Shown here piece by piece: positions 59,475-64,000 of a DNA stretch of 64,000 bases. The notes under the pieces were generated by a model. It had not been told where the DNA came from. It made no database searches and was given only the letters and a program-made list of their open reading frames with translations. The stretch is taken from the NCBI GenBank assembly GCA_016709575.1, contig JADJMM010000006.1:62001-126000 (forward strand). The letters are read 5' to 3'. Made by a program: the position numbers and the translations under genes. Origin of the DNA: Sphingobacteriaceae bacterium. GTDB lineage: Bacteria > Bacteroidota > Bacteroidia > B-17B0 > Aurantibacillaceae. Each line of letters begins with the position of its first letter. The stretch's first letter is position 1.

Positions 59475-62215
59475 ATGAAAAACATTAACTCAAAATTCAA
59501 CGTTATTCTTACGGTATTAGCAATCATTTTAATTTTATTATTGAGTGTTGACGTAAAAGCCCAATCCTGGCAATGGGCCATGAGTGGTGGCGGTACAGCC
59601 AGTGATCAGGCAAGAAAAGTTTGTATCGATCCGACAGGCAATATTTATGTTGCCGGAATTTTTAACAGTGGCTCCATTCAAATTGGAACAATAACTGTAA
59701 ACAACTCAGGTGTTGGTTTTGATGCTTATGTTGCTAAATTTAATCCTTCAGGTGTTCCTTTGTGGGCCGCAAGAATCGGGGGTAGTTCTAATGAATTCGT
59801 ATCGGGACTCACTTGTGATGCGATAGGCCGTGTTTATATTAATGGTACCTATACCAGTCCGTTTGTTTCGATTCCTCCCATGACCTATACAAATATTGGT
59901 TCAGGCACCTCTCAAGTTTATGTGGCATGTTTTGATGCATCAGGGGTAGTGCAATGGTTAAACGGATACGGCGGCACAGGGAACGAATACGCAGGTAGTA
60001 TGGTTTATTCAAATGCAATTTCCGCACTTTATTTTACAGGAACTTATGAAAACAACAACTTTGTTATTAATACAACTACATTAACTAACACAAGTGCAAC
60101 TGGGAAAAAAGAGGCATATCTGATAAAATTAAATAGTTTCGGTACTCTTCAATGGGCAATTGATGCAGGTTCTGCGGGTTGTGATGACTGGAGTTATGCA
60201 GTAGGTGTAGACGCTACAGGTTCACCTGCCATGTTAGGGACATTTTCAGGAACGGTTGTTGCAGCTACCACGACTATCGGTACGACTGTTCTAACAAGTT
60301 ATGGTAATCAGGATTTGTGGATAGGTAAGTATAACACAAGTGGTACTTTTCAATGGGCACGTAATTTAGGTTCCAGCGGGAGCGGTGACTTTGTAGGCGG
60401 AATTGATGCTGATGCTTCAAATAATTTTTATATTTCGGGTTACTTTCAAAGTGCGAATTGTATAGTTGGAACAACAACCTTAACGCCAGTAGGTGGTTAT
60501 GATGCTTTCATTGCAAAATATAATAGTGCGGGTACTGCGCAGTGGGCACAAAAAGTAGCTGGGTTAGGAGATGAATATGTTTATGATTTGAGTGTTGACG
60601 GAAATGACAACCCTTACATGATTGGTTCGTTTTCTGGAACAGTAACGACAGTAGGAACAACCACTTTAAGCAATTATACACCGGGCCCTAGCACTGATGT
60701 GTTCATTGCAAAATATAATAGCTCAGGCTCGTCCAGTGGGGTGCAAAGGCGGGAGGTTCAGGAAATGAAACTGGATATTCATGTGCGGCAGACGCAGCAG
60801 GAAATTTATATACTGCCGGTAATATAGGCGGTCTTGCATCGTTCGATACATATACTGTGAATAATTTAGGAGGAATCGATCTTTTCGTAGGTAAGATTGG
60901 CTGTTTAACTACTCAAGTAAGTGGTTTTTCAACTGTGTGTCAAGGCTCATCTGTTCCTTTAACAGCATCAGGTGCTACAACATATAGTTGGAGCACCGGA
61001 GCAACAACAGCTTCTATTTCTGTTTCTCCAACAATTAGCACAAATTATACTGTTACAGGTACAACAGGTTCATGTGTTGGGACGCCCGCAACATTTAGTG
61101 TTACATTTTTACCAGCCAGTTTAAGTGCCGGTTCCAATCTAAATATGTTGTGTAAGCAAAAAGCAGTTTTAAATGCAACTTGTAATCCTGCTTCACCCGC
61201 ATCTGTAGCTTGGAGCCCGGCCACAAATTTAAGTAGTGCTTCAGTTTTAAACCCAACAGTTACTTCTGGTGCTGGAACAACAAATTATACCGTGAATGTT
61301 ACATTAAGTAATGGTTGTATAAAATCAAGTACTGTAAATGTTTCTTCTTATGCGCAAACACCCGATATCTGTCAAGTAACAGTAGATAGTTTGGGAAACA
61401 ACAATGAAATTTATTGGGAAAAAACTTTATACCCTCAAGCGGATAGCTTCATTGTTTATCGCGAAGTAAGCAGTAATGTTTACAAACGTATTGCCGGTTT
61501 AAAATATTCTTCATTTAGTATGTATGTTGATACTAACAGAAGCATTGGTCCAGCAAACGGAGATCCAAACTTAACGTATTATAAATACAAAATTCAATTA
61601 AGAGATTCTTGCGGAAATTTAAGTCCAATGAGTTTATGGCATGAAACCATTTTTGTTCAAGATCAAATGAACGGTAATTTTAACTGGAATATGTACGCGA
61701 TTGAAGGAACAACAACAACGCCGATATCTAATTATAATTTAAAAAGAAGAATGGTGAGTACCGGAACTGAAACTTTAATCACTAGCACAACAGGTGGATT
61801 AGCAAATGACCCATTATATAATTCTTTCTGGCCATTAAATGTAAAATGGTTTGTAGATGCAGTTGGATTTAGTTGTATTCCAACAGCGAAAGTTTTAGTT
61901 ATGAAAACTAAAACAAAAAGTAATCAATCAAATGATAAAATTGCATTGGGAATTGCAGGTTACAGTGTAAATACTTCAATTAAAATTTACCCTAATCCGG
62001 CTAATGATATTTTAAATGTGGATTTAAATGGATTAGAAAAAACGGAAACAACAATTGAAATTCGGAATGTGTTAGGTCAATTGGTTTATGAAACACACGC
62101 ACTCAATCAGTTTATCGTTATTAACACGGGCTCGATATCAGGAGGTGTTTATACGGTAAACATTCTTCAAAACAATAAAACTTTAAGTATAAAGAAAATT
62201 GTAATTGAAAAATAA
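59475..62215 (+). CDS. SBBP beta-propeller repeat protein with T9SS type A tail (copy 2, frameshifted)
   Basis: About 913 residues as a composite; paralogue of the gene ending at 59240. Signal peptide ending LLLSVDVKAQ, then SBBP repeats (WQWAMSGGGTASDQARKVCI, DPTGNIYVAGIF, AKYNSAGTAQWAQKVAG). One base is missing near 60731 (SSGS-QWGAKAGGSGNETGYS resumes). Ig-like segment VCQGSSVPLTASGATTYSWS, the shared region (QVTVDSLGNNNEIYWEKTLY and onward) and a type A tail (IKIYPNPANDILNVDLNGLE). The C-terminal 300 residues are far more alike between the copies than the propellers, although the DNA differs at many synonymous sites. Predicted T9SS-exported. Confidence 0.87.
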
Positions 62216-62220
62216 ATTAG

Positions 62221-62256
62221 AAACGGCAGAGAAGTGAATTGCTTTTCTGCCGTTTT
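62221..62256 (+). terminator. Rho-independent terminator after SBBP copy 2
   Basis: Stem AAACGGCAGAGAA / TTTTCTGCCGTTT (one G-T pair) with a 9-nt loop and an eight-T tract. It may also act on the convergent minus-strand gene. Confidence 0.88.
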
Positions 62257-62258
62257 TT

Positions 62259-62609
62259 TTAGCATCCTTTAATGGCATTCGCTATAGGATCAACATTCAA
62301 CATACCGTAATTAAAAGTGTGTTTTGTGTTATTGTCAAGTGTTAAAATTACTTTTTTTGCAAAAAAGCCTTTTGAAACTTCAATCTCTCTTATCCTTAAT
62401 TTAGGAATCACTACAAAATCTTCTGACCCCCATTTTACAAATAAAGCTTCTTCAAGCATTCCTTTTGCAGAGACATCAAATTTAGCGTCGTACAAAAGAC
62501 GGTGATTGGTTACAGTTAATTTTCCATTATACTTATCACCTTTTGGAGTTTCATATAGTATCGTCCAGGTATCAATTATTTTTTCGTTTGGCTGCATTTC
62601 TATTTTCAT
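62259..62609 (-). CDS. Small PH/GRAM-like domain protein
   Basis: 116 residues from ATG 62609 (MKIEMQPNEKIIDTWTIL); the Met at 62678 lies inside the upstream gene. The pattern of an N-terminal strand pair, GKLTVTNHRLLYDAKFD, IREIEVSKGFFAKKVILTLD and a C-terminal helix fits bacterial PH/GRAM-like domains. No signal peptide. Function unknown; membrane or protein binding is inferred from the fold. Its ATG comes 4 bp after the stop of the upstream gene, suggesting one operon. Confidence 0.7.
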   Translation of the reverse strand: MKIEMQPNEKIIDTWTILYETPKGDKYNGKLTVTNHRLLYDAKFDVSAKGMLEEALFVKWGSEDFVVIPKLRIREIEVSKGFFAKKVILTLDNNTKHTFNYGMLNVDPIANAIKGC

Positions 62610-62613
62610 GTTA

Positions 62614-63645
62614 TTATTTTTTAATTTTTGCTCCATCCATAAAGAACACACTTTCAAATCCAAGATCTTTACGGGCATAATCGAATGGGAATTTCGGATC
62701 GTTATTCATTAAAGGTGAGTAGGGGAAAATAAAGGCTTCGGAATATTTGCCATTTCCTTCATATAACATTCTTAATCGGCCACCTGCAAATTTATACTGA
62801 CCATCTAACTCATCCTTAAACGCAAAATAAAAAACATGATTCCCTAATTTCTCACTAGGATAATTGTTTAAGTCTTTCAGAGAATTAAAATCACCAAGAC
62901 CATCCGGTTCATCAAAGGTTAACATATAAACCGCATTGATCTTATATCTTGCTTTGATCATGTTTATGATAACGGCGTTGCTATAACCTGTATAACCAGC
63001 TTTACTTGGTTTTGTGAAGACAATTGGCAAAGGCATGGATTTTACTGATTCTGCATTTTCAATCGAAGCAATTTTTGAAGCATTTGCCTCTGCTGCATCG
63101 TGCGCATCTTTTCCTTTACTCCATAATTTACTGTATTCATTTGCAGTAATTTTGGTATAGTCAATTGAGATCTCTCCTGAGACTTCCATTTTTGAAAGTC
63201 CATTGTAATTCTCGTTATACTCATCGCCAACGGCTACTTCAAATTTTATCACACCTTTTGGAGACGCGTTTGTTGGATAAAAGCTAAAGAAAAAACCTAA
63301 ACCGCTTTCGTAAATATCTTTTGCTTTTTGCGCAGTGGGATAAACATCAAAATCTATATAAGAATTATTTAATTCTGAAGCCCTCAGCATTTTTGTAACA
63401 GCAATTCCTGATATTTCATCCGAGGTTGATCTTACATCTATTCGGATCTGTGTAGCAGTTTCTCCTTTTAAATAATCCTTTACGGGTTTTGGAAGGTTAA
63501 TTCTGCCGCGAATTTCTTCACCTGCTAAAAAAACAGTGGTTACTTCACCTTTTGCATTCATAAAAATAATACCCGGGTTTTCCGAAAAAGAAAATTGAGT
63601 AATAGTAAACAGAATCGTAACTAAAATTAATTTGATTGTATTCAT
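62614..63645 (-). CDS. Secreted protein of unknown function
   Basis: 343 residues from ATG 63645 (signal peptide MNTIKLILVTILFTITQFSFS before ENPGII); the Met at 63684 adds a non-signal stretch. The mature protein contains FLAGEEIRGRINLPKPVKDY, a segment SGEISIDYTKITANEYSKLW, and AVIINMIKARYKINAVYMLT, with an alpha-beta character at the C-terminal half. I recognise no family. It lies 4 bp before the small PH/GRAM-like gene, so the pair probably works together or is at least co-expressed. Confidence 0.68.
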   Translation of the reverse strand: MNTIKLILVTILFTITQFSFSENPGIIFMNAKGEVTTVFLAGEEIRGRINLPKPVKDYLKGETATQIRIDVRSTSDEISGIAVTKMLRASELNNSYIDFDVYPTAQKAKDIYESGLGFFFSFYPTNASPKGVIKFEVAVGDEYNENYNGLSKMEVSGEISIDYTKITANEYSKLWSKGKDAHDAAEANASKIASIENAESVKSMPLPIVFTKPSKAGYTGYSNAVIINMIKARYKINAVYMLTFDEPDGLGDFNSLKDLNNYPSEKLGNHVFYFAFKDELDGQYKFAGGRLRMLYEGNGKYSEAFIFPYSPLMNNDPKFPFDYARKDLGFESVFFMDGAKIKK

Positions 63646-63662
63646 ATTATAGGAATTAATTA

Positions 63663-63794
63663 TTATAAAGGTGCGACAAAACAAATTTTGGTTGGCAGGC
63701 CAATGTCTAATTCTTTCTCTTTATCACCAGAATTGATACACAAAACAGACACAAGCACTGCCAAGATCAAACATCCTGTTTTCAAACTCACCAT
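63663..63794 (-). CDS. Possible small exported peptide, 43 residues
   Basis: Reads MVSLKTGCLILAVLVSVLC then INSGDKEKELDIGLPTKICF and VAPL. A hydrophobic N-terminal segment with a positive start resembles a signal peptide, leaving about 20 residues. It lies 5 bp after the T9SS protein and 17 bp before the gene starting at 63645, all on one strand. Support is only positional, with no Shine-Dalgarno and no homology, so it may be spurious. Confidence 0.35.
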   Translation of the reverse strand: MVSLKTGCLILAVLVSVLCINSGDKEKELDIGLPTKICFVAPL

Positions 63795-63799
63795 AAATG

Positions 63800-64000
63800 C
63801 TACTCTTTTATTATTTTACGGGTCACAGAACCTTTATCACTTTTTAGAACGATAAAATAAATGCCGACAGGTTGCTGACTAAGATCCAATTTTGTTTTTG
63901 TCTCCAATACAGCATAGCTAAATATCATCTCACCTAAAGCATTAAATGCTCTTATTTGTCCGCCTATAGCTTCTTCATTTACATTCAGTATCACAATTCC
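63800..64000 (-). CDS. C-terminal end of a T9SS type A sorting domain-containing protein (partial)
   Basis: The frame is open to the right edge, so only the last 66 residues are visible. They form a type A sorting tail: IRAFNALGEMIFSYAVLETK, LSQQPVGIYFIVLKSDKG, VTRKIIKE. The rest of the protein lies outside the window, so its main domain is unknown. The gene would be the first of the minus-strand group that continues to 62259. Confidence 0.75.
   Translation of the reverse strand, partial: GIVILNVNEEAIGGQIRAFNALGEMIFSYAVLETKTKLDLSQQPVGIYFIVLKSDKGSVTRKIIKE

Noticed and set aside
1..64000. Massive pseudogenisation, for example of a host-restricted symbiont
   Set aside because: Breaks hit essential translation and lipid genes equally and are mostly single-base homopolymer indels with otherwise intact protein sequence on both sides.

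Overview
The window is AT-rich and comes from a member of the Bacteroidota. The evidence is eight secreted proteins with type IX secretion (T9SS) sorting tails: two type B gliding-motility-type tails and six type A tails. Further evidence is OmpA/TSP3 outer-membrane proteins, TANNTTTG-type -7 promoter boxes with little Shine-Dalgarno use, and Bacteroidota-like versions of RF1, EF-P, HtpG and AccA. I see no rRNA, tRNA, CRISPR array, prophage or insertion sequence. No gene-free stretch exceeds about 260 bp.

Layout. 1-2.8 kb: the end of an acyl-CoA dehydrogenase and a TMTC-like membrane protein with TPRs. 2.9-14.3 kb: a small secreted protein and two giant paralogous adhesin-like proteins made of about 16 and 14 Ig-like repeats, a PKD domain and a type B tail. 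14.4-18.1 kb (minus strand): phoH, gmhA, hddC-like, gmhB-like and a GT2 glycosyltransferase, which looks like a GDP-heptose surface-glycan module. 18.1-26.4 kb: small metabolic and housekeeping genes (SAM hydrolase family, thioesterase, msrA lipoprotein, rarA, LMW phosphatase, YbjN-like, prfA). 26.5-36.9 kb: OmpA/TSP3 protein, M13 peptidase, barrel protein, htpG with a sigma-54-like promoter, a T9SS cargo, rnz and a NarL-type regulator. 36.9-48.9 kb: LVIVD protein, accA, efp, a 49-residue protein with an unusually strong Shine-Dalgarno, lhgO, hisS, argS, a lipoprotein, rpsO and pnp. 49-64 kb: an AAA ATPase behind an inverted-repeat cluster, a PorE-like OmpA lipoprotein, a LamG-type T9SS cargo, a degenerate ureohydrolase, two paralogous SBBP-repeat T9SS cargoes and several secreted proteins of unknown function.

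Sequence quality dominates any reading of this window. I count about 34 reading-frame breaks in 64 kb. Most are single-base indels in A/T homopolymers, and they fall in essential genes (prfA, argS, pnp, accA, efp, htpG) whose reading resumes perfectly in another frame. I treat these as likely consensus errors of an indel-prone assembly. Broken genes are therefore annotated as one composite CDS, with the break position given. Three apparent in-frame stops (near 19127, 53118 and 41118) are substitutions rather than indels and are flagged separately.

I found no convincing complete new multi-gene system. The most unusual items are: the one-to-one homology of the distal repeats in the twin adhesins beside an amplified proximal block; a dispersed palindrome inserted in frame in argS; the small protein with a perfect Shine-Dalgarno in a lineage that rarely uses one; the inverted-repeat cluster before the AAA ATPase; and enzymes lacking canonical catalytic or metal residues.
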